Assembly (NCBI GenBank): GCA_910574455.1
Contig: CAJSYZ010000004.1
Location: forward strand, 372,001-436,000
Direction: 5' to 3'
DNA length: 64,000 nucleotides
Source of the DNA: Trichaptum fuscoviolaceum
Lineage: Eukaryota; Basidiomycota; Agaricomycetes; Hymenochaetales; Trichaptaceae
Shown: positions 33,201 to 42,800 of the stretch, one piece after another
Position numbering within the stretch: the stretch's first letter is position 1
Layout of the letters: every line of letters starts with the position of its first letter
Translations under genes and position numbers: made by a program
The notes under the pieces: generated by a model
Told to the model about the DNA's origin: nothing
The model's input: the letters and a program-made list of their open reading frames with translations, nothing else
The model's database searches: none

Positions 33201-33632
33201 CCACTATACATTGGACAATCTGTATGGTTAGAAGCAAGGAACCTCCGAAGAACCGGACTACCCTCAAAGTTTCAATCAAAACGCGAAGGACCCTTTGTTA
33301 TCAAGCGAAAACTCAGGGATAATGTCTATGAACTCGAATTGCCTAGAACTTGGAAGATTCACCCTGTATTCCACGCCTCCCTTCTAACTCCCAACACCGA
33401 GACAGTAGAACATGGGCCAGCCTATTCAAAACCTCCACCTGACCTTATCGATGGAGAAGAAGAATTCGAAGTAGAAGCAATTCTACAGCACAAAGGAGCC
33501 CCGAATCGAAGGAAGTACCTTATCAAATGGTTAGGATACCCGACTAGCAACAACACATGGGCCTCAGAAGACGCACTAAAGCATTCAGAAGAACTTCTAT
33601 CAGCATACAAGGAGTTGCACAAGCTGAAGTAG
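30204..33632 (+). CDS. pol: Element A Pol: protease, RT, RNase H, integrase, chromodomain, 1142 aa
   Basis: The frame is entered by the -1 shift; there is no ATG at the start. Aspartic protease DTGA is at about residue 44, and the reverse transcriptase catalytic YMDD at about residue 348. RNase H includes TDASAVATGA (about 496). Integrase H2C2 (LYHDLPTRNHPG...CAICQ) is at about 725-770, and catalytic D, D, E are in NIDFIT, SDRGPQF and QAERSNQE (about 796-900). A GPY/F-like C-terminal part precedes a chromodomain (FEVEAIL...YLIKWLGYP...W, about 1085-1135) that would direct insertion to marked chromatin. This is a chromovirus arrangement. All catalytic residues are present, so the protein looks functional. 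Confidence 0.95.
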   Translation: MNSLELVNPVQLNTVVLNGNISSFRIPVKLLVNGRLITINALLDTGAQLNFINSDLVDKLNIKMHKLDKALQVSNADGTLNKNGTVSERIRLNLTHPHSTSTIFYRTHIPSDDVILGLPWFKQAKPQINWNDDTITINKITVSTRLEQQNQKPKEKLNIPDEYLEYADIFSENEIQTYPPARPYDMEIKMLPSFVPKIHKPYPVPYHQQPILTTLIDDLLNKGFIKESNSPMASPFFFIDKKDGTLRPVQDYRYLNSHTVKDAYPMPNSQQLLDQLRGSKYFTTLDIRQGYHNIRIKESDQWKAAFVCNRKLYQPTVMFFGLCNSPAVFQRFMNDILAEQIRQNKVIVYMDDLLIHAPTLKQLIENTKEVFQILKDNKLYVKPAKCRFHQLEVPFLGYIISESKIKTDPSKIQGILDWTTPKCLKDVRSFTGFTNFYRRFIPNYATICRPLDQLKRKDTPFVWTDKCEKAFQTLKELFSKEPLLMQPDPHKPFYLETDASAVATGAALRQHDENGQLKPIGYISQALNPTQRNWQIYDRELFAIIRALQMWRHYLLGSPHTVTIHCDHKNLTYWRQPQRLTPRQARWQNELSRYNYKIQAIPGKHMIQSDALSRRADHFKTEGELSNEVTLLPEKVFLKEMELLATRIEEAEEDDRNIIDVDDLHLQIRKETGDIQEAMSLLQKELPLTKPKMTDFTIKDQLVHFRNKIYVPRNTEIMRNLLRLYHDLPTRNHPGVANTMEQIRRTYYWPRMQQFVTKYIQGCAICQQMKINHHPLVPPLNPIIADKDTYPFATVNIDFITDLPESDGFDGICVIVDHDCTKAIVLTPCTKTITALDTAQLYFDNVYRRFGLPRKIISDRGPQFASMVFRQLCRLLHIKQAMSTAYHPQTDGQAERSNQEIEAYFRIYAANHPHLWSKYIPLMEFTHNNRKHSTTEQTPFRLLMGYDPTSFPSEKSELDSNIPTLKNRLSKILELRNDAEAALTLAQEYQREAQSTQFKPLYIGQSVWLEARNLRRTGLPSKFQSKREGPFVIKRKLRDNVYELELPRTWKIHPVFHASLLTPNTETVEHGPAYSKPPPDLIDGEEEFEVEAILQHKGAPNRRKYLIKWLGYPTSNNTWASEDALKHSEELLSAYKELHKLK

Positions 33633-33895
33633 CCCAATTTGGACAAATTGGACACACAACGCGCCACTCGTAACCCGATTAGGCAGAATTTACGCCACAC
33701 GTAACCCGATTTGGACACCTTGGACCTACAAGCACTACTTCTTAGCCCCCTCCTCAGACTTCTTGCCTCACTGCGGCTAGATAACAAGACTTCTTGCCCC
33801 CGAAGTTTGATATCGAAGAACCAACATGCCCCACTGTGCCCCAGAAGCTTTCTACTGATTCAACGACCACATGATCAACTAGAAACTTCGTATAA

Positions 33896-34246
33896 ATGCG
33901 CCAGAAGCCACCCCACTTCCTCCCCATTCTCATGCACACCTTCTATGACATTATCCGACTTCTTATCTGGATAGCTCATTTACAAATCCACCCTATCATC
34001 ACACGCACCTCTTTCCGACTCTTCCATCTCTTTCTCATCTGGTACATCTTCCCAGAACGCCGACCTACCACCTTCTGGATACACGATCTAGAACTACACT
34101 ATCTAGGACGAAGCACTCATATTTACGTTGGCCTTGGGCCGAATAATGAGTTCTTCATCACAGGAGTCGATCCCACCTCTCATTTCCAGCTTAGTGGAAC
34201 GCCAGCTGACGGAACTCCAAGTGATAGCGAATCAGTCATCGCATGA
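33896..34246 (+). CDS. Element A accessory ORF4 (downstream of pol), 116 aa
   Basis: Starts with ATG. The C-terminal half, IYVGLGPNNEFFITG, matches element C ORF4 ISVRYGPHNQFIIT. The N-terminal half is hydrophobic and aromatic here but more polar in C, so a membrane role is not supported by conservation. It overlaps ORF5 by about 100 bases in another frame. No known domain was recognised. Confidence 0.55.
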   Translation: MRQKPPHFLPILMHTFYDIIRLLIWIAHLQIHPIITRTSFRLFHLFLIWYIFPERRPTTFWIHDLELHYLGRSTHIYVGLGPNNEFFITGVDPTSHFQLSGTPADGTPSDSESVIA

Positions 34247-34823
34247 CGAACAGATTATTCTCAATTCTCATCTGTTCTATTTTGTGTTTAAGGACGATCA
34301 TCCTGATAAGGAACCATTGGACATACTCATCTCAGACATCAATAACCGCATCCGAAACTCCCCCGGTCCGACCAAAGTGAGATACGCACTCCAGCTGTAT
34401 GCACTCCTCGAGTTCTATAAAATCACCATCGAAAAACTTCGTGACCACAAGCAAGAGCAACCTCTCACCTCTAGCACCCCCCTGGAATCCCAGCAGACTC
34501 CACCACCTCCGGCACCCAGTCCTATCGACTCCCTGCCAGACCTCGAACCCTTTTCTCCCAATCCTAGCCCCATCCCAACAACAGTCAATCCCCGGGACAT
34601 CTTCTCCCCCCCTCTGGCAACCAGCACCCCCTTTACCTTCACCACTACGAATTACAGCGACGACACACTTGTCAACGCCTCCACCAACTCCGACTCACCC
34701 TCCTCCTCCTCCTCTTCCTCAACCGACTACAACGACGCCAACAGTAACCCCCGATTTTTGTTCGCATCCGTATTTCCCATATTTTTACAAAGGTCCCACC
34801 TCGACCAGACAGACCTTGTTTAA
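34146..34823 (+). CDS. Element A accessory ORF5, 225 aa
   Basis: ATG 34146 lies inside ORF4. A predicted helical N-terminal half (LTELQVIAN, LNSHLFYFVF, LDILISDINNRI, YALQLYALLEFYKI) aligns with element C ORF5 (LNDLRTLAAE, LIFHLFNFIH, LNHLINFIDTLL, LSIGLYILIQMVKS). The Pro/Ser-rich second half shares LEPFSP. No known family was recognised. Conservation in a different frame from its neighbours argues that it is translated. Confidence 0.6.
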   Translation: MSSSSQESIPPLISSLVERQLTELQVIANQSSHDEQIILNSHLFYFVFKDDHPDKEPLDILISDINNRIRNSPGPTKVRYALQLYALLEFYKITIEKLRDHKQEQPLTSSTPLESQQTPPPPAPSPIDSLPDLEPFSPNPSPIPTTVNPRDIFSPPLATSTPFTFTTTNYSDDTLVNASTNSDSPSSSSSSSTDYNDANSNPRFLFASVFPIFLQRSHLDQTDLV

Positions 34824-34866
34824 TTCCCCACCCACCCCCAGACCCAGAACTATTCCTTTACCTTCT

Positions 34867-35550
34867 ATGCCTTTCAATTTTAACACTCCCATTCCGACAT
34901 ACCAACTGCCACCTTCTGAAACACCTGAACAACGTCTCGCAGCCACTGCCCCCTTTTTCTATCCCTCCCCCTTAAAATTTGATTTCCTTGACGAAGAAGA
35001 AGAAGAAGAACTCCAGCCTGGACCAGCCGACTCGGAATTCGGTTCCAATCTTTGGTCCCTCCCGGCCGACGAACCCGGTTGGAACGCCGACGACTGGCCC
35101 ACCACTTACCTCCTCCGACACAACACTATCACCGGACCCCTCCAGTACCCCTCACCTCCACCAAGCCCACGCCCCACACACCCCCAGTACGGCCCTCTTG
35201 GTCCTGTTGATCTGGTACAACACTATCTGTTCGATCCGAAACTCACCCCCCACGTTAACGTTGAGCGACTTCGACGTTGCTCACCCTTCCCGGAACTCGT
35301 GAAGTTAGTGCTTAGGCACACTTTCTTCAACCCAGAGCACGCCCCCCCTCTCTTACTCGGTCTCAAAATCGTCCTTGACCTTCCGTACACGCCCTACATC
35401 ACCCGGAGAATTCGCCACAAGGGATCTTTGCACGCTCACTTCGCACCCTACCCAGGAGACCCCTTCTGTACTTGTGAGTGCTGCCTGTACTGTCCCCTTC
35501 ACCATGCCGCCCATCCGAACCCGGCGCGGAACCCTCACGAAGGAGAATAG
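34867..35550 (+). CDS. Element A accessory ORF6, 227 aa, Cys-rich C-terminus
   Basis: ATG 34867 gives MPFNFNTPIPTYQLPP; element C gives MPFNFDTPNPTFEVPP. Shared strings in order are YPSPPPSP, DLV..Y.FDP, VN..RL, P.L..LVLR.TFF.PE, RRIRH.G, and a terminal Cys cluster DPFCTCECCLYCPLH (C: DPICICKCCRYCPVH). The cluster looks metal-binding, and its placement at the C-terminus recalls regulatory zinc-binding proteins; the function is unknown. It overlaps ORF7 by 47 bases. Confidence 0.65.
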   Translation: MPFNFNTPIPTYQLPPSETPEQRLAATAPFFYPSPLKFDFLDEEEEEELQPGPADSEFGSNLWSLPADEPGWNADDWPTTYLLRHNTITGPLQYPSPPPSPRPTHPQYGPLGPVDLVQHYLFDPKLTPHVNVERLRRCSPFPELVKLVLRHTFFNPEHAPPLLLGLKIVLDLPYTPYITRRIRHKGSLHAHFAPYPGDPFCTCECCLYCPLHHAAHPNPARNPHEGE

Positions 35551-36244
35551 TCCCCCTCCTCCTCGTTGTCCGACCGAATCTCTCCTCCCCAATCAGGCGT
35601 TTACCCTCACAGAACCCACTCGTCAACAGTACTCAGCCACACTCCTCCACAGCGGACTCTTACCATATGTCCTCGACTCAACTCAGCGCCCCTTCCATCA
35701 CTCAGTCTACACTCTCAATGTCATGCATGAACTACTCGCCCAACTACAAGATTACATTGATCAGCATCGCGGCGGACATAAGCGATTCAACTTTCGCTTC
35801 GTTCAAGTGATCATTCGTCGACTGAATCAAGTGATGATGGGACAATTAGCTGATGAGTTCACGGAGTATGAATTCGAACGTTTATTGGCTTACACTCTAG
35901 ACAATGGACACCTTGAAGGACCTCCTCGATTTGTCGACCCGGTACCCCTCCCTCCCCCATCACCAATTGCTCTACCCCCACCCGAGTTTCCCACAGCCTA
36001 CCATGATCAAGAGAACATGCCTATCTTCGATCCAGCAAAACGGAACGAGTTCGATGTTCAGAACACACCCCAACAACCTTCGGAGCCTCAACAACCTCCA
36101 ACCCCGGTTTCACCCCCTTATGTCGTACACACACCTCGACCAAACGAACATCCCTCTCCTCCACTCTATCGACCTGACCCCCAACCCGGCATAGACTGGC
36201 TTGCTATTGCAGCAGCCTTACCTTCCGATTTTCATTTCTCTTGA
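35504..36244 (+). CDS. Element A accessory ORF7, 246 aa
   Basis: ATG 35504 (MPPIRTRRGTLTK). It shares with element C ORF7 a helical core with RR(L/M)NQV and FTEYEFERLL, then AYH(D/E)Q...PIFD, and near the end YVV(H/N)TPRP and IDW. The C-terminal half is Pro-rich. No known domain was recognised. The longest perfectly shared string, FTEYEFERLL, marks the likely functional core. Confidence 0.65.
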   Translation: MPPIRTRRGTLTKENSPPPPRCPTESLLPNQAFTLTEPTRQQYSATLLHSGLLPYVLDSTQRPFHHSVYTLNVMHELLAQLQDYIDQHRGGHKRFNFRFVQVIIRRLNQVMMGQLADEFTEYEFERLLAYTLDNGHLEGPPRFVDPVPLPPPSPIALPPPEFPTAYHDQENMPIFDPAKRNEFDVQNTPQQPSEPQQPPTPVSPPYVVHTPRPNEHPSPPLYRPDPQPGIDWLAIAAALPSDFHFS

Positions 36245-36271
36245 TGGTCTACTTATTCGTTTGCTTTCTTA

Positions 36272-36438
36272 TTATTGGTCTTAATTTGACCCTATAGCAT
36301 TCGATTTCTATCTCTATCTCTCTCATGCTTCACCATTATTGATCTTAACTTGATCCTATAAGCATTGTATTTGTCTTTGAAATTCTCGCATTCGCAATGT
36401 CTTGCTACTACGGAATTTCAAGCTTAGAGACAGGGTAC
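36272..36438 (+). promoter_or_regulatory. Element A conserved 3' structures and polypurine tract
   Basis: Two palindromic repeats, TTATTGGTCTTAATTTGACC (from 36272) and TTATTGATCTTAACTTGATC (from 36336), each run into CCTATA(A)GC. Then TTGAAATTC (36377-36385) pairs with GAATTTCAA (36413-36421). GAGACAGGGTAC touches the 3' LTR and probably serves as the polypurine tract. Element C has all of these in the same order. Confidence 0.6.
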
Positions 36439-37004
36439 TGTTATGCATCACGCATACGGACCATGTTTACCTTTGTTTACCTCACGTAACCCGATTAGGC
36501 TATGCTTACCTTTGTCCCTCGGACTTTACCATTTAACCTTTTTACCTTTAACCTTCGGTGCCCCAGGTAGCCCCCTTTTACTGCCTCTTTGTTTACATTG
36601 CCCCTTCGCTTTACCATAGCCCCAGTTAGCCTTACGTAGCCCCAGTTAGCCCCATTTCCCCTGTTTCACAGTTAGCCCTAGTTAGCCCCAGTTAGCCCTA
36701 GTTAGCCCCAGTTAGCCCCAGTTAGCCCCAGTTAGCCCCAGCTAGCCCCAGAAGCACGTTCTATTTATGTTTCTCCCCTCTGTAGTATATAAACCCCTGT
36801 ACATAGGCCTTCGGATGACACTTAAGTCAATCCTCCTATAGTCTTTCACACCATCGTGCCAAAGACTCTGTTCACCCACGACTTCCGAGCTTAAGAGAGC
36901 CTTGTTAAAGCGCCCACTCTTATCTCACCACTTGTTTGTTCACAAACAACGCTTTTGTCACTTATCATTTCCGTGATAAGTCTTCCGAAGCCGTGAACGT
37001 AACA
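36439..37004 (+). repeat. Element A 3' LTR
   Basis: 566 bases, same as the 5' LTR as far as can be read, followed by the target duplication CTATC. Confidence 0.95.
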
Positions 37005-37745
37005 CTATCAGTACTAGTACTACTAGTAGTAGTAGTAAGTAGTACTACAATGATAAGCTTCAAGTAGCTGAGTTTAAATCAAGCTTCACACTTACTATCA
37101 ACTTGAATTTGTTTGAATTTGAAACTCATCTTTCGTACTATGATGCGAACGGTTGAGTAGTACGACTTCAAACTCACAAGTCAATATCTTCTACTATCTT
37201 CCTTGCGATCTCAGGATTTCTGCCCTCTCCGCCGAAGAAAGTGGATCCATCTGTGTTGCGAAGTGCCCTGACAGGTCGCTTTGTCTTATCGTTCCGTTTC
37301 GACGTATTGGGCGAGTCTATCATGTCTGTATCCTCACCAGAAAGACTGCTGTCCTGTCCTGCAAGCGTACTATGATAGCCAGTGCCTCCTATGATACGAC
37401 TTGAAGCCTTTGCGCCCTGCACACAAGTACGGAAAGGAAGTGCACACTCTGGTGTCCTTTTTCCTCGCCTTTTTTGCGCGCTCTCTATCTGGTCCATCGG
37501 AATTGGCTGCATCATAACGTGAGTCAATATGTTCATCTTTCAAAACCTAAAGTCGTAAAGGTAATGCAACTTACGAACATAAAAGTTTGCATTGCCTTCA
37601 GCTTCACAAAAGCTGTCTTTTTCCTCGTTCGTTGAACCTGCAATGCCAATATCTGGTAACTCGACTGTCGCTGTCTTGAAGATAAGGACTCACTAGCTTC
37701 AGGAGTGTCTTTCGGTTTTTTTAGCCCTCGTTTGTCAGTGCCAGC

Positions 37746-38545
37746 TGTCGAGATCCCGGGCTCCTTTTCTCATTTCCCGCACTTTCCCGCCAAGGATCCC
37801 GACATGAGCAGACAATCCCGCGCGAAACCCCTTTCCCGACTCGCACGATCCCCCGCAAGAGCCCCCGCTCACGTGACCTATCCCGCACCACCGTCCCGAC
37901 CACCATGCACGCATACACACATTCATTTACGACGACCCGCCACGGCACACGTACATTCACTTATCAACATACGCTCATTAATCCGTTAGTACCTCAAGGT
38001 GACGACCTGCAACAGTCTGGCATACCTAGTCTGGCTAGTCGCGGCCCCGGACCGGACGCTGACGTCCACGGACAGGCCGTAGCCATCTGGAGAGACGGGA
38101 TAGACATGCCTAGCAGTGCGGTCGTAGCATGTATCGTTTGTAGTAGATAGGTGCGCATTGCGCAAGGACACTTAGCGTAGATTAACTATACAGTCTTTAC
38201 GAAGTAGATAAATAGCTGTAGGCATCGTAAGGAGCACCCCACTTTTGACCTCTTGTGGAGTGCTTCCTTAGGTGCGATCTCTCTCTTTTCTCCTGTGTAG
38301 TTAGTTGCGCAATACTTACTTGTGGAGTGCTTCCTTAGGGACCGCTTACTCGACGTTCAAAGCAGTGAAGAGTCCTAGCTGGCCTTGAGAATCCCGCGAC
38401 GCGCCTGGATAGAATCCCGCGCGTTTCCCGCCTGAATTCCCACGCTCGTTCCCAGTCGCGAATCCAGATTCCCGAACGCGGGTTCTTGTCGCGAATTCCA
38501 GTTTCCCGAAACTGTTTCCCGCTACAATTCCCGACGGTCGTAACA
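37746..38545 (+). repeat. Element B 5' LTR
   Basis: 800 bases. It includes a TATA-like GATAAATA at 38207-38214 and is rich in TTCCCG/TCCCGC strings. Confidence 0.93.
38207..38251 (+). promoter_or_regulatory. Element B TATA-like box and predicted self-primer
   Basis: GATAAATA at 38207-38214. ACTTTTGACCT at 38241-38251 lies about 30 bases downstream and is the exact reverse complement of the PBS at 38548-38558. Confidence 0.5.
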
Positions 38546-38547
38546 TT

Positions 38548-38558
38548 AGGTCAAAAGT
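38548..38558 (+). other. Element B primer-binding site (self-priming type)
   Basis: AGGTCAAAAGT starts 2 bases after the LTR and is complementary over 11 bases to 38241-38251, as in Tf1. Confidence 0.6.
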
Positions 38559-38634
38559 CCTGGCTCACCGCCGCTCGGACTCGACACCCTCACGCTCTTT
38601 ACTTCTACCCCCGCACCCGTACCGCCGACCCGCG

Positions 38635-39844
38635 ATGTCGTCCCACCAAGAATGGGGAGGACTCGCAGACACCTTCGCTTTCCCGTCCCCTAGCTCCTCG
38701 ATGGAGGAAGACAAACTCCAGCCCATCCTTGATCGCCTCGACACCCTCGAAAAACGCTACTCCAAGCTAGTCAACGAACACAATCAGGTCCAGAACACAG
38801 TCGCCCAGCTCAAGCACGCCAACCAGGCGTTAGAAGCCCAAATCGCGAGCCAGCCCGCCTCCCCGTCTGGGGGTGGAGCAGGGCTCAAGATGAAGCTTCC
38901 CGACACCTTCGAAGGCGAACGAGCCAAGCTGGAGAACTGGATTCACCAGATTAAGCTCTACCTGTTCGGACAACATCCGGGACTAGACGAAACCCGCAAG
39001 GTCGCATTTGCTCTGATGCTACTGCGGGGGCCGGCGCAAGACTGGGCACGACCCATTCTAGATCGACTCCAGGACATCCCGACACCGCCAGAAGCCGCCA
39101 GCCTGGAGGCCCTGTTCGCCGCCCTTCGCGCCTCTTACGGGGAAATCGATGCAGACAAAGCCGCAGCCGACAAGCTGATGCGCCTACGCCAGACAGGAAC
39201 GGTCGCCGAGTTTGCGTCGCAATTCCGTGCCCTCCAAGCCCTCACCGGGTGGCCCAAGGACGCAAACGACGGATGTCATCTACCTCGACATGTTCCGGAA
39301 GGGACTCAAAGACCAGGTTCGCCAGCACATCGCCAGCACAGAGGCGAAGGATATGAAATTCGATGCCTACGTCAACTGGGTTTCCGAGACGGACGAGAAG
39401 CTAAGGCTCGCACACGCCTATGGACCAGTATCAAAGCCAGCGGCTACGCCCCGAAGCAATCCCGGCACCACTAGTTCAGCTCCGCGTACGATCCCGACTG
39501 CGGGCGCAAGCTCGACGAAGGATCCCAACGCAATGGAGATTGACAGGGTGCGCCGGGAGCGCAGGAGTAAGGGACTATGCTACTACTGCGGAGAGAAAGA
39601 CCATTTAGTGAGCGATTGCCCAACGCGACCGCCAACCCGAAACCTAAAGGCTACGAAATCCACGTCCCCGTCGAGCCCCTCGCCCCCCGCGCTCCAGTCG
39701 TTCGAAGAAACGCTCAAACGTATGGCGGAACAGTACGTCCAGAATGTGCAGCAGTCCGTGCTACAGAACGCATTCGCCGCCATGACGCCCGCCGCCAAGA
39801 ACGTTCACAATCCCGAAGCCCCGCCCCCAGCGGATTTTCAGTAG
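38635..39844 (+). pseudogene. gag: Element B Gag with a frame break
   Basis: ATG 38635 opens the frame with a coiled coil (about residues 20-65) and a capsid region from MKLPDTFEGERAKLENWI. The frame changes near 39270-39280: the first frame runs on to a stop at 39474, while similarity continues one base on (DVIYLDMFRKGLKDQVRQ) to the zinc knuckle CYYCGEKDHLVSDC (about 39578-39619) and a stop at 39844. An apparent extra G in the GACGGATGTC context explains it. Without correction Gag would lack the nucleocapsid. Confidence 0.75.
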
Positions 39845-42800
39845 GGTCGTATTGCTCAGTCGCGCCCTATACGACCCAACCGCCCTTGTGGCCGAAGAAC
39901 TCTCTTAATAATGGTCCCTTGTATTTAACCATCTCTACAATAGACCGTCGTCTTCGACGACATTTGAAGTTCCCGGTACAGGTTAGCGACGGAAAAACGG
40001 ATGCCTTAGCCACAGTAATGTTAGACAGCGGTGCGTCGGGAACTTTCATAAATTCCCGCTACGTTTCGCGACACGGACTCCAGACTCGGGAATTGGTAAT
40101 CCCGATACTTTTGCGCAACGCGGACAATTCCCCGAACGCGATTGGACGCATCACCAAGGAAGTAGTCCTCAACGTCGAGATGAAGGGACACTTAGAACAG
40201 TTGACCATGGCCGTCGCGGATATTGGCGACGACGATATTATCATGGGGATCGACTGGTTGCGGCACCATAACCCAACCATTGACTGGACCAACGATGTGG
40301 TCGATCTCAACCGCTGCCCACCTCAGTGTGACAACCAGCAACGCCTGGTCCCGCTTCCCCGCCTCGCCATAGCAGAAGAAGTCGAGACCCCCTGGGGGCC
40401 CGACAGGACCCAGGCCGAATGGGAAGCTGTCCCACCAGGATTTCGGTACTCAGAAAAATATTGGGACCAGTACCACGACGCTGAATCCTACTTCGTCACG
40501 ACGGACGACCACTTCGCGTACAAAATTGCCGCCTCGTACACCCACTCCCAGGCCATCGCTGAGAAGTCAGCAGTGAAGGAAGGCGAGAAAACCTTCGAGG
40601 AACTAGTTCCCCCCGAATTTCGTGAGTTTGCCGACGTTTTCTCGAAAGTTGAATCCGAAAGGCTTCCACTACGCAAGCCGTATGATCACGCCATAGATTT
40701 AGAACCCGGGAAGGTTCCCCCGTACAGCAAAATCTATCCGTTGGCCCCGGCCGAACGCGACGCCCTTCGCGAATTCGTTGACGAAAACCTGCGCAAAGGG
40801 TACATACGACCTTCGAAATCCCCTGCAGCGGCTCCCGTCTTCTTTATCAAGAAAAAGGACGGAACCTTGCGCATGGTAGTCGATTACCGACGACTGAACG
40901 ATATCACGGTCAAGAATCGATACCCGCTTCCCCTCACGATGGAACTCGTAGACGCACTGCAAAAGGCGAAGGTTTTCACGACGTTAGATTTGCGATGGGG
41001 CTACCACAACGTGCGACTGAAGCAAGGCGACGAGTGGAAGGCCGCATTTCGGACTCAGGCAGGACATTTCGAACCAACGGTGATGACATTCGGGCTCACG
41101 AATGCCCCGGCGACCTTCCAGCATATGATGAACGATATCTTCAAAGATCTCATTGGAGTATACGTAATCATCTATCTTGACGACTTGCTAATCTTTTCCG
41201 AAGATGAATCGCAGCACGAGGAACACGTACGGGAAGTCCTTAAGCGGCTGCGCGAAAACGACTTGTTCTGTAAACCCGAAAAGTGCAAATTCAAACAGAC
41301 TTCCGTCGAGTATCTCGGGATGATTATTTCGCAGGGAAAAGTGGCGATGGATCCCGCCAAGGTACAGGCGGTCCTCGACTGGCCTACCCCGAAAAAGGTG
41401 AAAGACATTCAAGCCTTCCTCGGGTTCGCGAATTTCTATCGACGCTTCATTCGAGATTTCTCGCACATCGTCAAACCGCTCACGACACTGCTGAAGAAGG
41501 ACGTTCGCTGGGCCTGGACAGAAAACCAGCAGTTCGCCTTCGACTATCTCAAGCGCATGTTCACGACCGCCCCCGTCCTGATGATGCCAGACATGTCGCG
41601 ACAATTCATCGTGGAATGCGACGCCTCTGATTTCGCGACCGGCGCGGTCCTGTCCCAGGAAGGCGACGACGGGCTGATACATCCGGTCGCCTTTTTCTCG
41701 AAATCCCTCAACGATGCGGAACGCAACTACGAGATTTATGACAAGGAGCTACTCGCGATTATTCGAGCTCTTGACGAGTGGCGACATTATCTCGAAGGTG
41801 CGAGTCATAAACTCGATATCGTGTCTGACCACAAGAATCTGCTATATTTCTCTGAATCCCGAACGCTGACGCGACGCCAAGCCCGGTGGAGTCTGTTCCT
41901 CACCCGCTTCGATTTTACGATTCGCCATCGCCCAGGGCGACTCGGGGGCAAACCCGACGCCATGTCACGACGCGTCGATCTTCAACCCGAAGGCGAAGAC
42001 AACACGGGACGGACCCTCTTGACCCCCGAAATGTTTCGACTAAAGGCAATTCGTCGGGGAATGACGCAGGTACACGGGGATCAGGCCCTCCTACGACGCA
42101 TTCGTAAGTCAGATCAATATGAAGACGAACTGGTGGACGCGATCGAGCTGGTCAAGTCCAAGGCGCCTCGAGTCCTGACCAAGGAACTTGAGGACTGGAG
42201 CACCGAGGAAGGCCTCATCCTGTACCAGGGTAAGGTTTACGTCCCGAAAGACGAGACCATTCGCCGGGAGGTGGTGAAGACTTACCACGACAGTCTCCCC
42301 GCCGGACATCCTGGACGTTGGAAGACGTTTGAGATGGTAAGCCGCAACTACTGGTGGCCCGGGATGTCTAACTTCGTAGAACGATACGTTTCGGGATGCG
42401 ATACCTGTGCACGCACGAAGAACCGATCCCAACGCCCGGTAGGACTCCTGCAACCGAACGAAATCCCGCAGGGCCCCTGGCAGGCGATTTCGTGCGATTT
42501 CATCACCCAGCTCCCCCGATCTGAGGATTACGACGCAATTTTCGTGGTGGTCGACCGTCTCACCAAGCAAGCGCATTTTATCCCGACCACGTCTGATGTC
42601 GATGCACCGGAAACTGCGGAACTCTTCCTGCAACACGTCTGGAAGCTGCACGGAACCCCCCGCCAGATCATATCCGACCGCGGACCACAGTTTGTCGCGC
42701 AGTTCATGAAAGCCCTTTTTTCCCGACTCGGTATCAAGGGTACCACGTCGACTGCGTATCACCCGCAGACGGATGGGCAAACCGAAAGGGTAAACCAAGA

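Larger units (their letters stand above)
25896..37004 (+). mobile_element. Element A: complete 11.1-kb chromodomain Ty3/Gypsy retrotransposon with accessory ORFs
   Basis: Two 566-base LTRs (25896-26461, 36439-37004) begin TGTTATGCATC and end GAACGTAACA and look identical by eye, implying a recent insertion. CTATC flanks both sides (25891-25895, 37005-37009) as a 5-base target duplication. Order: LTR, self-complementary PBS, ORF1-ORF3, gag, pol (protease, RT, RNase H, integrase, chromodomain), ORF4-ORF7, conserved hairpins, LTR. The usual chromovirus is 5-7 kb; the excess is the coding sequence around gag-pol, which is conserved in element C. Coding strands of A and C are poor in G, unlike element B and the host genes. 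No disabling mutation was seen in gag or pol. Confidence 0.95.

Noticed and set aside
33896..34100. Hydrophobic N-terminus of element A ORF4 as an Env-like membrane anchor
   Set aside because: The matching part of element C ORF4 is not hydrophobic, so a membrane function is not conserved.
37010..37045. ACTAGTACT/AGTAGT runs as a CRISPR-like or satellite array
   Set aside because: They are simple microsatellite-like strings of irregular length with no spacers.
37721..38171. ORFs within the element B LTRs on both strands
   Set aside because: They recur at 43493-44075 purely as LTR copies and show no domain or conservation.
39577..39844. AAATTTT-type -1 frameshift signal for element B pol
   Set aside because: No X XXY YYZ heptamer in the gag frame was seen in the overlap; only a GATTTTC string near the stop, which does not fit.
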